In this document: in pieces, positions 6,657 to 14,935 of the stretch | How the letters are laid out: every line of letters starts with the position of its first letter | Numbering within the stretch: position 1 is the stretch's first letter | Notes under the pieces: model-generated | What the model was told of the DNA's origin: nothing | Database searches by the model: none | Seen by the model: the letters and a program-made list of their open reading frames with translations, nothing else | Program-made: the position numbers and the translations under genes | IMG/VR virus record: IMGVR_UViG_3300032278_003045 | Coordinates: 1 to 46,834 of that record | DNA: 46,834 nucleotides | Direction: 5' to 3' (one strand) | Source of the DNA: a virus

Positions 6657-7651
6657 TAATTAAAAACCGTATTTAATTGTCGATTAACCTTGACAAATGT
6701 AGTACATTTGGGTAAATCTTTAATTGATTTTGCACCAGCATATGTACAAGCACTTCGTAATCCTCCTAAGATTTCTTGTACTGTATCTGCTACATTACCT
6801 CTGTATGGAACTTGAACAGTCTTTCCCTCTGATGCACGATAAGATTGTTTTTCTCCGTAATGTTTAATTTGTGCATCTTCGGAAGACATACCATAAAATG
6901 TCATTGTTTTATTTTCATCATCCCATCCGTCACATTCTTTATGTCCAGCCAGCATACCACCAAGCATTACAAAATCTGCGCCAGCTCCAAAACTTTTTGC
7001 AATATCTCCTACAACTGTACATCCTCCGTCTGTGATGATATGTCCACTAAGACCATGAGCCGCATCTGCACATTCCAATGTAGCACTTAGTTGTGGATAT
7101 CCAACGCCTGTCATTTTACGAGTTGTGCATACTGATCCAGGACCTATTCCTATTTTTACAACATCTGCTCCCGCTAAAAGTATTTGTTCAGTCGCTTCTG
7201 GTGTACATACATTTCCTGCTATGATTATTTTGTCTTTAGTTGCTTCATGACTTCTCATCAATGCAACATAATCATTAAAACGTTCTGTATATCCATTTGC
7301 TACATCAAGACATATCCACGGTGCATTAGGAGAATCATAAGGCAATTCATCTAAATTTTGATCTAATCCGATTGTTCTTATTATATTATTATTCCACCCC
7401 CATTCTGTAGACTCAACAAACTTACATAATGCTGTAAGCATAGGAAACTCCATAAGAGCATGAGCCATGGCAATAGTTCCCGTATGATCCATATTGGATG
7501 CAATTATAGGAATACCAGTCCATTGATGCTTCGAATGCTTAAACTTAAATTTTCTTTCGAGATTTGCTTTTTTGCGTGAAACTAGGGTGGATCTTTTGGG
7601 CTTGATTAGAACATCATCAAAATCAAGTTTTATATCATCTTGTATTCTCAT
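6656..7651 (-). CDS. guaC: GMP reductase
   Basis: The 331-residue protein matches bacterial GuaC over its full length. It opens with DIKLDFDDVLIKPKRSTL and continues with PIIASNMDHTGT, ICLDVANGYTERF, IIAGNVCTPEATEQI, then the catalytic loop KIGIGPGSVCTTR with Cys175, ITDGGCTVVGDIAKSFGAGA, FVMLGGMLAGH and FYGMSSEDA, ending RGNVADTVQEILGGLRSACT. The enzyme reduces GMP to IMP with NADPH, releasing ammonia, so it interconverts salvaged guanine nucleotides with the adenine branch. The E. coli enzyme is 347 aa. I used the ATG at 7651, which aligns with the usual N terminus, rather than a TTG four codons earlier. It is coupled to the phosphate transporter gene and belongs functionally to the purine cassette at 9-16 kb. 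Confidence 0.95.
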   Translation of the reverse strand: MRIQDDIKLDFDDVLIKPKRSTLVSRKKANLERKFKFKHSKHQWTGIPIIASNMDHTGTIAMAHALMEFPMLTALCKFVESTEWGWNNNIIRTIGLDQNLDELPYDSPNAPWICLDVANGYTERFNDYVALMRSHEATKDKIIIAGNVCTPEATEQILLAGADVVKIGIGPGSVCTTRKMTGVGYPQLSATLECADAAHGLSGHIITDGGCTVVGDIAKSFGAGADFVMLGGMLAGHKECDGWDDENKTMTFYGMSSEDAQIKHYGEKQSYRASEGKTVQVPYRGNVADTVQEILGGLRSACTYAGAKSIKDLPKCTTFVKVNRQLNTVFN

Positions 7652-7655
7652 TTTT

Positions 7656-8147
7656 TTATTCAAATAGCACGGTTCCGGGATAGTTTTTATTTTTTAAGAC
7701 TAGTATATATTGTAACATATTTACTAACTCTTGGCAAGGCTTTTCTTGGCTAATTTTACAAACAATAGTCATATTTTTTAGTTGTAATAATTGTTTTAAG
7801 TCTGTATACAATTTATTTACATTTGATGGAGCATTCAAATCGATGCGTAAGGGGAAAATATCAAATTGAACCTTATTAAAGCTCTTAAACTCTTCCAAAA
7901 CAACTAAATCTGTCGGATCTTTAAAATTTAATGACACCCAACTTTTTAATTTAATAAGATCAAAGAATTCATTTATTTTTTTTAATGCCTCATATCGCCA
8001 GAATATTTTCTGCATTGTCAACGTAGAACCCGTTGGTCCAGGAAAATTGTAAATATCAATTGAAGATGGATTGATTGCATGAAGTGTCGTGGACTGTTCA
8101 TTCCATTGTTCATTTATTTCTTTATCAAAATCTATCACAAAATTCAT
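7656..8147 (-). CDS. Hypothetical protein, 163 aa
   Basis: I do not recognise this protein. It looks like a small alpha/beta domain: IFWRYEALKKINEFFDLIKL is helical, VQFDIFPLRIDLNAP and MTIVCKISQEKPCQELVNML look like strand-helix units, and the C terminus is NKNYPGTVLFE. No catalytic motif or membrane segment is visible. It ends four bases before the guaC start and begins 9 bases after a 32-codon ORF. Confidence 0.55.
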   Translation of the reverse strand: MNFVIDFDKEINEQWNEQSTTLHAINPSSIDIYNFPGPTGSTLTMQKIFWRYEALKKINEFFDLIKLKSWVSLNFKDPTDLVVLEEFKSFNKVQFDIFPLRIDLNAPSNVNKLYTDLKQLLQLKNMTIVCKISQEKPCQELVNMLQYILVLKNKNYPGTVLFE

Positions 8148-8156
8148 ACATCTTTT

Positions 8157-8255
8157 TTAGTCAAAATACAACCAATAAATGACTATTAAAGCTACTATGA
8201 ATATTAACGTTGCATAATCTAGTGGACTCAACCAGTTCTTAAACCATTCAAACAT
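8157..8255 (-). CDS. Single-span membrane microprotein, 32 aa
   Basis: A 32-codon ORF fills the space between two longer genes. Its product has an amphipathic start (MFEWFKNWLSPLDY) and one membrane helix (ATLIFIVALIVIYWLYFD). The ATG overlaps the stop of the preceding gene by one base (TAATG), the same coupling seen at guaC and elsewhere in this genome, which is the main evidence that it is translated. Function unknown; lysis regulation or membrane remodelling are possible but unsupported. Confidence 0.55.
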   Translation of the reverse strand: MFEWFKNWLSPLDYATLIFIVALIVIYWLYFD

Positions 8256-8461
8256 TATCTTCTTTCTGCTTCATCAACTTTTGGAAAATGATATGCCATC
8301 TTTTCATTAGTGGGATTGATTAGGGGATTATCTGTCTTGCGCCGATTTCTACTGTGTATCTCATCTATGTCTTTTATGGCATCATAACCTAGCGGATCTA
8401 GAACCATTTTTAGTTCTTCTTCAGATAATCCCTTGGGAATGGATAATTTATGATCTAACAT
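8255..8461 (-). CDS. Hypothetical protein, 68 aa
   Basis: No family recognised. The product begins MLDHKLSIPKGLSEEELK, has a predicted helix with MVLDPLGYDAIKDIDEIHSR and a basic, proline-containing tail. The ATG at 8461 is preferred over a TTG four codons upstream; it overlaps the 137 aa gene by 14 bases. It is followed by the membrane microprotein through a TAATG junction. Confidence 0.5.
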   Translation of the reverse strand: MLDHKLSIPKGLSEEELKMVLDPLGYDAIKDIDEIHSRNRRKTDNPLINPTNEKMAYHFPKVDEAERR

Positions 8462-8861
8462 CAGCAATAACAATCTCTTTATTTTTTTCTACTATACCAA
8501 TCTCTATTTTCACAGTTTTTTTCAATAACTCAAAACAAGGTATTACTAATGAATTTTTAATATAATATAAAGTTAAAGAATCTACTATAGGTCTTATAGT
8601 CATTAAAGGAAGAGTTGGAGGAATTAAACTTGTTTCATGCCTGGCCTGTTTTGGAGAATAAAGCAACCAAGAATCTTCATGTAATTCTATCAATGTATTT
8701 GTATACACTTCATCTTGAATTTTAACTATATCCGTATAAAAAAAATCAAGTAATGAAGGGTTAATTATAATACATTCAATAGGAATTATAGTACATTTTT
8801 CTGAAATAGCTACAGGAATTCCCGCCTCTTTTAAATAATGCAGTATATTAGAATCCGTCAT
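8448..8861 (-). CDS. Hypothetical protein, 137 aa
   Basis: I do not recognise the family. The protein seems beta-rich with repeated hydrophobic alternation (TIIPIECIIINPSLLDFFYT, VYTNTLIELHEDSWLLYSPK) and ends in a strand-like VKIEIGIVEKNKEIVIADV. No signal peptide, membrane helix or catalytic motif is evident. It starts 3 bases downstream of the Ala-rich protein gene and so is probably part of the long purine-cassette transcript. Confidence 0.5.
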   Translation of the reverse strand: MTDSNILHYLKEAGIPVAISEKCTIIPIECIIINPSLLDFFYTDIVKIQDEVYTNTLIELHEDSWLLYSPKQARHETSLIPPTLPLMTIRPIVDSLTLYYIKNSLVIPCFELLKKTVKIEIGIVEKNKEIVIADVRS

Positions 8862-8864
8862 TCT

Positions 8865-9989
8865 TTATTTTTTGTGATGTTTTTTCTTTTTCGTACTGAA
8901 AGCCTTAGTCACAGATTTTTTTGCTTTATTAGTTGTTTTAGATACAGATTTCTTTGTATTTTTTGCGGCATCTTCTGCGGCTTTTTGAGCTTGTTCTGCT
9001 TTCTTTTGAGCCGCTTTTTCTGCGGCCTTCTTTGCTTGCACCGCTTTGTCTGCCGCCTGTTGAGCTTTTTCTTCTGCTTGTTGTTTTGCTTTTCTAGCCG
9101 CATCTTCAGCCGCCGCTTTATCTCTTGCTATTTGTTCTTTAGCGGCTTGTGCTACTTCTTTAGCATGTGCTTCTGCTAGTCTTTCTGCTTCAGCGGCTTG
9201 TTTAGCTTGTACTTCAGCCGCGGCTTTTGCTTCATCTGCAAGTTTTTGTGATGCTTGAGCCGCATCTTTTGCTTCTTGCAATGCTTCTTTAGTATCAATG
9301 TCTACTTCTAAATCAACATCTACACCAGCAAGTAATGCAATATCTACATCAGCTCCTAAACTAATCGTTCCATCATCAAAAGTTGCACCACCACCAACTT
9401 CAGCTCCTGCTTGTAATCCAACACTAACTCCAGCAGTTCCCGTTGCTGAGGCCGCTCCTGCTTCTACAGTAGAAGAAGATTCAACTCCAACACTTGTTCC
9501 AGCTTCTGCACCAGCATGTCCTTCTGCTCCATGAAGTCCAATCGAGCCTTCTGCTTCCGCTCCTACATGTGCTTCTGCATAAGCACCTGCTTCAGTAGAT
9601 GCACCTACATCAATACCGGTATCGCCTATTGTGGTATCTGATCCTGCACTTACACCGACATCTGCCCTAACTTCTGCACCAACTGATGCTCCTGCGCTTA
9701 CATCTGTATCCGTAACTTCTGCATGACCTTCTGCACCCGCAGTTGCTTCCACCGATGCATCTGCTTCTAAATCAACTCCGCCTACTGTAGTACCCGCATG
9801 TGCTTCTGCACCTGCACCAACTTCTGCTTCTGCAGTAACACTTGAATCAGTTACTTCTGCGCTTGCTTCTGCGTGAACTTCTGCGCTTGCTCCCACATCT
9901 TCATTTCCTACACTTGCTTCTTTTGATACTTCGACTTCAACCTTTTCGTCTGGAACATCTACAACTCCTGCTATATTTCCACTTTTCAT
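8865..9989 (-). CDS. Alanine-rich repeat protein with basic coiled-coil tail, 374 aa
   Basis: The start at 9989 is set by AAGGAG seven bases upstream; a start further upstream would overlap aceA. Residues 1 to about 235 are a low-complexity Ala/Gly/Val/Glu region in which short units such as AEAHVGAEAEG and ASVGAEVRADVGVSAG recur, often alternating hydrophobic and acidic residues, suggestive of a repetitive beta structure. Residues about 236-345 are a long Ala/Lys/Glu helix (AAEVQAKQAAEAERLAEAHA type heptads), and the last 30 residues are strongly basic (KKSVTKAFSTKKKKHHKK). Acidic front and histone H1-like tail suggest a DNA- or membrane-associated condensing protein, or an LEA-like protectant. 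It is the last long gene of the purine operon. No family assignment is claimed. Confidence 0.7.
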   Translation of the reverse strand: MKSGNIAGVVDVPDEKVEVEVSKEASVGNEDVGASAEVHAEASAEVTDSSVTAEAEVGAGAEAHAGTTVGGVDLEADASVEATAGAEGHAEVTDTDVSAGASVGAEVRADVGVSAGSDTTIGDTGIDVGASTEAGAYAEAHVGAEAEGSIGLHGAEGHAGAEAGTSVGVESSSTVEAGAASATGTAGVSVGLQAGAEVGGGATFDDGTISLGADVDIALLAGVDVDLEVDIDTKEALQEAKDAAQASQKLADEAKAAAEVQAKQAAEAERLAEAHAKEVAQAAKEQIARDKAAAEDAARKAKQQAEEKAQQAADKAVQAKKAAEKAAQKKAEQAQKAAEDAAKNTKKSVSKTTNKAKKSVTKAFSTKKKKHHKK

Positions 9990-10002
9990 TTTACTTCTCC
10001 TT

Positions 10003-11247
10003 TTAAAATTGTTCTTCTTCAGTTGAACCTTTAACTGCACTTAAAGTGTCACTATTTGTACAAATTTGTCCAACTGCATCAAAATAACTTGCACCAACTT
10101 CACGTTGATGTTTTATTGCTGTAAATCCACGATCCTGAGCTTCAAATTCTTTTTCTTGAAAATTTACAAATGCAGTCATTCCTGTTTTTCCATATTTCCA
10201 AGCTAAATCAAACATACTAAAATTCAATGAATGAAATCCTGCAAGAGTTATAAATTGATACTTGACACCCAAATCACCCAAGTCATCTTTAAAACTACGT
10301 ATTTGTTCATCAGTTAGATTTTCTTTCCAATTAAATGACGGAGAACAATTATATGCAAATAATTTTTCTGGATGCTCTTTGCGAATTTCTTGTATAAATT
10401 CTTTACATTCACCTATATCAGGCACAGATGTCTCCATCCAAAGTAAATCACAGTAAGGCGCATATGCAAGTCCTCTTGAGACTGCTTGTTCCATTCCCGC
10501 CTTTACTCTAAAAAATCCCTCTTCAGTACGTTCTCCAGTTATAAATTCGTGATCATATTCATCAGCATCAGAAGACAATAATGCTCCCGCTAATGAATCT
10601 GTTCTTGCAATTATTATAGTGTCAACATCTAATATATCTGCGGCAAATCTTGTTGCAATAAGTTTGGAAACCATTTCTTGAGTGGGAACTATAACTTTTC
10701 CGCCCATATGTCCACATTTTTTAGCAGAAGATAACTGATCTTCTAAATGCACACCTGCGACACCCGCTTCAATCATGTCCTTCATTAGTTCATGTGTATT
10801 AAGAACACCACCAAATCCCGATTCCATATCTGCAACAATAGGAATAAAATAATCTACATCTCCTTTTTGCTCCATTGTTTGAATTTGATCTGCACGAATA
10901 AATGTATTATTAATTGCTTTGACCACTCTTGGTACACTATTAACTGCATATAATGACTGATCTGGATACATTTCTAAACTATCATTCGCATCACCAGCCA
11001 CCTGCCATCCAGAAAGATAAACAGAATCTAATCCAGCTTTTGCTTGTTGCATTGCTTGATTACCCGTTAATGCTCCCAATGCACTTACGTAAGGTGTAAC
11101 TGTTGAATGAAGTTTTCTCCATAATTTTTCTGCACCATTTTTTGCTAAAGTATATTCTATTTTAAGTGAACCACCTAAACGATCTACATCATCTTGTGTA
11201 TATGGACGTGTAATATTGTCCCATCGATTATTAAATTTACTACTCAT
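10003..11247 (-). CDS. aceA: Isocitrate lyase
   Basis: This is a full-length isocitrate lyase of 414 residues (E. coli AceA has 434). It starts RWDNITRPYTQDDVDRLGGS and includes ALGALTGNQAMQQAKAGLDS, VYLSGWQVAGDAND, MYPDQSLYAVNSVP, the active-site block AKKCGHMGGKV with catalytic Cys178 in the KKCGH signature, IIARTDSLAGALL, FITGERTEEGFF, NCSPSFNWKENL and FITLAGFHSLNFSMFDLA, ending GSTEEEQF. It splits isocitrate into succinate and glyoxylate. No malate synthase is in the window, so the glyoxylate may go to glycine or to host malate synthase. The start overlaps the APRT-like gene by 8 bases, placing it inside the purine operon. I see no sign of truncation or decay. Confidence 0.97.
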   Translation of the reverse strand: MSSKFNNRWDNITRPYTQDDVDRLGGSLKIEYTLAKNGAEKLWRKLHSTVTPYVSALGALTGNQAMQQAKAGLDSVYLSGWQVAGDANDSLEMYPDQSLYAVNSVPRVVKAINNTFIRADQIQTMEQKGDVDYFIPIVADMESGFGGVLNTHELMKDMIEAGVAGVHLEDQLSSAKKCGHMGGKVIVPTQEMVSKLIATRFAADILDVDTIIIARTDSLAGALLSSDADEYDHEFITGERTEEGFFRVKAGMEQAVSRGLAYAPYCDLLWMETSVPDIGECKEFIQEIRKEHPEKLFAYNCSPSFNWKENLTDEQIRSFKDDLGDLGVKYQFITLAGFHSLNFSMFDLAWKYGKTGMTAFVNFQEKEFEAQDRGFTAIKHQREVGASYFDAVGQICTNSDTLSAVKGSTEEEQF

Positions 11248-11827
11248 CTTGATTTCCTAATCGAAAAATTGGTAATTTTGCAAGATATATTAAATCATCT
11301 TTATCATATCCTGCTTCCTCTAATAATACTGTCGCTTTACAAACAACAGTACAGTTAATTTTCTCTAGTATTTTTTGTAATCCTACAATAGATCCACCTG
11401 TAGAAACTACATCATCAACAATACAAACATTCTTTCCTTCTAACTTATCAACATCACATTTATCCAAAACAAGTGTTTGCGCTCCTATGGTTGTGATAGA
11501 TTGAACTTTCTCTATCATAGGATCCGTCATATATCCCTTAACACCTTTTCTTGCTACAACATAATCAACTGACATATGATTTGAAATACAATGTGCTAAA
11601 GCAATTCCTTTTGCTTCTGGAACAACTATTATATCTATATCAAGTTTACGAGTATCCAATTGATAAAATAATGCATCGGCACACTTTTCTATTAAGTCAG
11701 TATCTCCAAGCATGACAAAGCTCGCAATGGCGAGCTTGTCATTTATTTTAACTTTAGGAAGTTTTCTAGTAAGTCCTGCGACTTTTAATTCATAAAACTC
11801 ATCTTTAAAACTATTTCCCCAAGCCAT
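11240..11827 (-). CDS. Adenine phosphoribosyltransferase-like purine PRTase, 195 aa
   Basis: A type I phosphoribosyltransferase. The PRPP-binding loop is VCIVDDVVSTGGSIVGL, with the paired acidic residues and S-T-G-G. An upstream IDIIVVPEAKGIALAHCISN corresponds to the first PRPP loop, and YVVARKGVKGYMTDP to the flexible loop of APRT/XPRT-like enzymes. It would join a free purine base to PRPP, giving the nucleotide. The subgroup with GYMTDP and VQSITT is often found beside NCS2 permeases in bacteria and is not identical to classical Apt, so adenine specificity is uncertain; hypoxanthine or xanthine is possible. It is one base downstream of the permease gene. A strong intragenic hairpin is described separately. 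Confidence 0.88.
   Translation of the reverse strand: MAWGNSFKDEFYELKVAGLTRKLPKVKINDKLAIASFVMLGDTDLIEKCADALFYQLDTRKLDIDIIVVPEAKGIALAHCISNHMSVDYVVARKGVKGYMTDPMIEKVQSITTIGAQTLVLDKCDVDKLEGKNVCIVDDVVSTGGSIVGLQKILEKINCTVVCKATVLLEEAGYDKDDLIYLAKLPIFRLGNQDE
11714..11740 (-). other. Strong intragenic hairpin in the APRT-like gene
   Basis: GACAAAGCTCGC and GCGAGCTTGTC flank a 4-base loop, giving an 11-bp stem with one bulged A. It lies in codons 30-38 of the APRT-like gene. There is no U-run after it, so it is not an intrinsic terminator. It might pause ribosomes or be an RNase processing site, or may only reflect the codons. Confidence 0.4.
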
Positions 11828-11828
11828 A

Positions 11829-12962
11829 TTATGCTCCCATAAAAATTAATTGAGTAACAAATCCTGCAACCAATCCATAGAATGGATTCCATTTCATAGT
11901 CACAAATGCAGTTGCACCAATCACCATTCCTGCTGGTCCAAATCCATATGGTCCTGCAAATTCTCCGCCTTGAGCAATTGCACCATTTATATTAGTCATA
12001 AATGTTACGAAAACGCCCAATACAAAAAGAAATCCTGCAATGGATGCTCTATGTACATATTGTCCTATGACAGGAAGCAATTTAGTTAAAAGAATAACCG
12101 CCATAATACCCATCATAATACAAGATGCTACAACTGGCATGGGTGCAGTAGCAGTTCCAGAAATAATTGCTTCAACTGGTCCACCACCAAAGAATGCTGA
12201 ACCCATATCAGCAAGACTAGAATATATTGCAAGATGATCAATATTAGTTTCTGCACCAGCAATAGATCCTGTGATCTTACCGAATGATATATTTGCTCCA
12301 ATGTTTAAACATGCAAGAGATAATGCACCGAGGACGATATTCCTATTTGTCCAGAATTTCCACTCAATGTTTCCTGTAGTGAATTTTTCTCTCTCCTTAT
12401 CAACTGTAATTTCTTCAAGTTCAACACCTAATGTTGTTCTCAATTCTGAATTGAATTTAAGTAAAACATAAAATGCAGTTGAAATCATTACAGATGCTAT
12501 GATAGTCCATGCTAAATCTTTTGTCCAAAACCAGACAATCAATGCACTAGCCATAGATACTATACCTGTCCATTTTTCTGAATTGAACAAATCTATTGCT
12601 ACATTTGCAAGCATCAATCCAACTCCACACATCATAGATGTGACAACAATTGGGCCGATAAACTGTACAAGTGCTTCGTTCATTCCTAAGAGTGAAGGAA
12701 TTAACAATAATGCGGCACCCCAAAATATGAGAGATAATCTCTCTTTCATATTATTACCTAAAGTACCAGCAAGAGTAATCGTTTCTGCTTGAAACGATAT
12801 GGTTGCTACTGATGCAAATGCTATTGATCCTATAATACCAATAACAAATGCAATTGCAGTAGGAAAAGCGGCAAACCCAAAAGACAATGCTAAAATCCCT
12901 TGAGGAATACCGTTAATAACAACCGCTATTGCGGTCAGAATGCTTTCAAATAAGCCTTCCAT
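11829..12962 (-). CDS. NCS2-family purine permease, 377 aa
   Basis: A polytopic membrane protein with about 10-12 hydrophobic segments. The start MEGLFESILTAIAVVINGIP followed by PQGILALSFGFAAFPTAIAF and ISFQAETITLAGTLGNNM with KERLSLIFWG is typical of a compact (about 380 aa) branch of the NCS2 (xanthine/uracil/AzgA-related) transporters. The later stretch SAFFGGGPVEAIISGTATAP resembles the second half-helix substrate region. NCS2 proteins import nucleobases by proton or sodium symport. A cytoplasmic loop at about residues 174-200 is rich in charges. Neighbouring deaminase and phosphoribosyltransferases make a purine base the likely cargo. ATG at 12962 follows GGAT/AAGG-like bases; the gap to the 2OG oxygenase gene is 21 bases. 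Confidence 0.88.
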   Translation of the reverse strand: MEGLFESILTAIAVVINGIPQGILALSFGFAAFPTAIAFVIGIIGSIAFASVATISFQAETITLAGTLGNNMKERLSLIFWGAALLLIPSLLGMNEALVQFIGPIVVTSMMCGVGLMLANVAIDLFNSEKWTGIVSMASALIVWFWTKDLAWTIIASVMISTAFYVLLKFNSELRTTLGVELEEITVDKEREKFTTGNIEWKFWTNRNIVLGALSLACLNIGANISFGKITGSIAGAETNIDHLAIYSSLADMGSAFFGGGPVEAIISGTATAPMPVVASCIMMGIMAVILLTKLLPVIGQYVHRASIAGFLFVLGVFVTFMTNINGAIAQGGEFAGPYGFGPAGMVIGATAFVTMKWNPFYGLVAGFVTQLIFMGA

Positions 12963-12983
12963 ATTATCCTTTCATATACTATA

Positions 12984-13934
12984 TTATTGATTTTCTGGAA
13001 GATACTGTTGACCTTCTATACTCATCTCATTATTCTCTATATAAGAATTATCCACATAAGACTGTGATAATCTCCATTTAAGATATTCATATGCAGAAAT
13101 TGGGTCAAATTGGTCAGGTTGATCTGTGAAATTTTCTATTATCACATCACGACCAGGATCAACAAAATATGGCATCGAATATCTCGATTTTGACATATCA
13201 GTATTCACCACTCTATGATTAGTAGATTTGAGAATTCCGTTTGACCATCTTGAAAGCATATCAGCTACATTTAATACTATACTATTTTCTACACAAGGAA
13301 CATCTTCCCATTCACCTGTTTCCTTATTCTCTACTTGTAACCCTCCTGTATCATCAAATCTCCACAAAAGAGTTATACTACCATAATCAGTATGTCTACC
13401 CCCTCTCAACTGTCCTTCTTTAATTTCTTCTTCCCATTTTGGATAGTGTATCATTCTCATTGTTGCGCTTCCATCTACGTGTTTTTCTACAAGAAACCCT
13501 CTTGGAAGAGAAAACATTTCTTCAAATTTGTATACAAATTCATATGAAAGCAATCGTGCGATGCGTTCTATTTTCTGTGCCATTGGTTTGAATTTTGGTA
13601 TCCCTAATTCTCTTGGCCAATATTTTTTTTGCATTCTATCAGGTGATACCCAGTTGTAACTTTCTTTGATATCACCTGGAGATGTTGGCGTGAGTCGTTC
13701 TTCCTCCAACCAATTATAACCAAGATTTTCTTTTACGCCACTATATGCACATCGTTTTTTCACAGTCAAGGGTAGTTGGAAGAACTCTTCCATAAGTAGC
13801 TTCCATTGGGAAAATTCCGATAACCATTCATCATAAACATTAATGAATACTGCGAAACCTACTGTAGTATAGGCATCGTACATTTCTTGTAAACAAGTTT
13901 TACTTTTGAAATCTATTATCGGAACCGAATTCAT
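12984..13934 (-). CDS. IPNS-like 2-oxoglutarate/Fe(II) dioxygenase, 316 aa
   Basis: The protein has the isopenicillin-N-synthase-like fold signature. The N-terminal DIOX_N part runs from VPIIDF with the helix CLQEMYDAYTTVGFAVFINV. The catalytic part has MRMIHYPKW, then GRHTDYGSITLLW with iron ligands H181 and D183, STNHRVVN with H240, and SRYSMPYFV with R251-x-S for 2-oxoglutarate. It would couple 2OG decarboxylation to succinate with hydroxylation of a small molecule. The substrate is unknown. IPNS-like members include thymine 7-hydroxylase, and the flanking purine genes make a nucleobase or related compound attractive. ATG at 13934 overlaps the deaminase stop by one base. No residue essential for the chemistry is missing. 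Confidence 0.9.
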   Translation of the reverse strand: MNSVPIIDFKSKTCLQEMYDAYTTVGFAVFINVYDEWLSEFSQWKLLMEEFFQLPLTVKKRCAYSGVKENLGYNWLEEERLTPTSPGDIKESYNWVSPDRMQKKYWPRELGIPKFKPMAQKIERIARLLSYEFVYKFEEMFSLPRGFLVEKHVDGSATMRMIHYPKWEEEIKEGQLRGGRHTDYGSITLLWRFDDTGGLQVENKETGEWEDVPCVENSIVLNVADMLSRWSNGILKSTNHRVVNTDMSKSRYSMPYFVDPGRDVIIENFTDQPDQFDPISAYEYLKWRLSQSYVDNSYIENNEMSIEGQQYLPENQ

Positions 13935-14929
13935 TAAAAATCCTTTATGAAGTTATCAATATTTTTAATATGATTCTCTTTTTCTTCTTCTGGTAAAAAA
14001 CTAAACTTAAAACTGTTCTTCGCCAAATCAGCAATCATCCAATAATCCATATTAAATGCTTGTTGAACTTCATAATAATTCTCATTAATATATCCTCTAA
14101 AATATGCAGGATCATCAGAATTGATTGTTATTGGAATTCCTCTATCCATTAATCGTTTAAGATTGTGATTCTCCATTTTATCAAATATTTTCAGTTTAAC
14201 ATTTGAAAAAGGACAAACTGTTAATGATATTTGTTCATCAACTAATCTTTGCATCAATTTCTCATCATCTTCACATTGTACACCATGATCTATTCTTTCA
14301 ACGTTAAGAAAATCTAACGTATCTGTAATATGCTTTGGGGATTCTTCTCCAGTATGACATACTCTATGAAATCCAAGTTGTTCTGCTTTTTTAAATACTT
14401 CTGTAAATAATTCTGGCGGATAACCTTCTTCAATACCATCTAATCCAACACCAACTATTCTATGTTGATATTGATATTTGTTTGCTTCTTCTAATATATC
14501 AAAAGCTGATTCTATACTAAAAGTACGATTAAAATCTAAAATTAAATATGAAGAAATATTTGATTCACACAATGCCCGATCAATTCCATTGAATACTGTT
14601 TCGAAAGAAACTCCACGTTTAATATGATTTTGTGGATTGAATAAAATTTCTGTATGTCTTACATTGTCTAAATGAATTCGATCCATATAGGCTTTAGTAA
14701 GATCGTAAAAATCTTGTTCAGTACATAAAACTTCCAGACCACCATAATATAATTTCAAAAATGAACTTAAATTTTGAAAATCATAAGCTGAATATACAGA
14801 ATCTATTCCATCATAGGGCACATTAATATTATTTCGTGTCGCCATTTCAAGCAACATTTTTGGTTCTAATGTGCCCTCAAGATGAACATGTAACTCCGCT
14901 TTGGGAATTCCCTCAATTAAAGTCTGCAT
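13934..14929 (-). CDS. Adenine/adenosine deaminase (Add superfamily, adenine-deaminase-like)
   Basis: A 331-residue amidohydrolase with the metal ligands H14 and H16 (AELHVHLEG), H192 with catalytic E195 (VCHTGEES), H215 (ERIDHGV), and D272 (INSDDPAYF). The segment GTLEPKMLLEMATRN, the FQNLSSFLKLYYGGLEVL block and LTVCPFSNVKLKIFDKM resemble the adenine deaminase (EC 3.5.4.2) subgroup more than true adenosine deaminases. It would turn adenine into hypoxanthine and ammonia; adenosine remains an alternative substrate. The gene lies 6 bases downstream of the BMP binding-protein gene and is coupled to the oxygenase, inside the purine operon. The product hypoxanthine is the natural substrate for the phosphoribosyltransferases nearby. 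Confidence 0.92.
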   Translation of the reverse strand: MQTLIEGIPKAELHVHLEGTLEPKMLLEMATRNNINVPYDGIDSVYSAYDFQNLSSFLKLYYGGLEVLCTEQDFYDLTKAYMDRIHLDNVRHTEILFNPQNHIKRGVSFETVFNGIDRALCESNISSYLILDFNRTFSIESAFDILEEANKYQYQHRIVGVGLDGIEEGYPPELFTEVFKKAEQLGFHRVCHTGEESPKHITDTLDFLNVERIDHGVQCEDDEKLMQRLVDEQISLTVCPFSNVKLKIFDKMENHNLKRLMDRGIPITINSDDPAYFRGYINENYYEVQQAFNMDYWMIADLAKNSFKFSFLPEEEKENHIKNIDNFIKDF

Positions 14930-14935
14930 TACAAT

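Noticed and set aside
9989-10040. Upstream start giving a 391 aa Ala-rich protein
   Set aside because: It would overlap the end of aceA and ignore the AAGGAG site placed correctly for the ATG at 9989.
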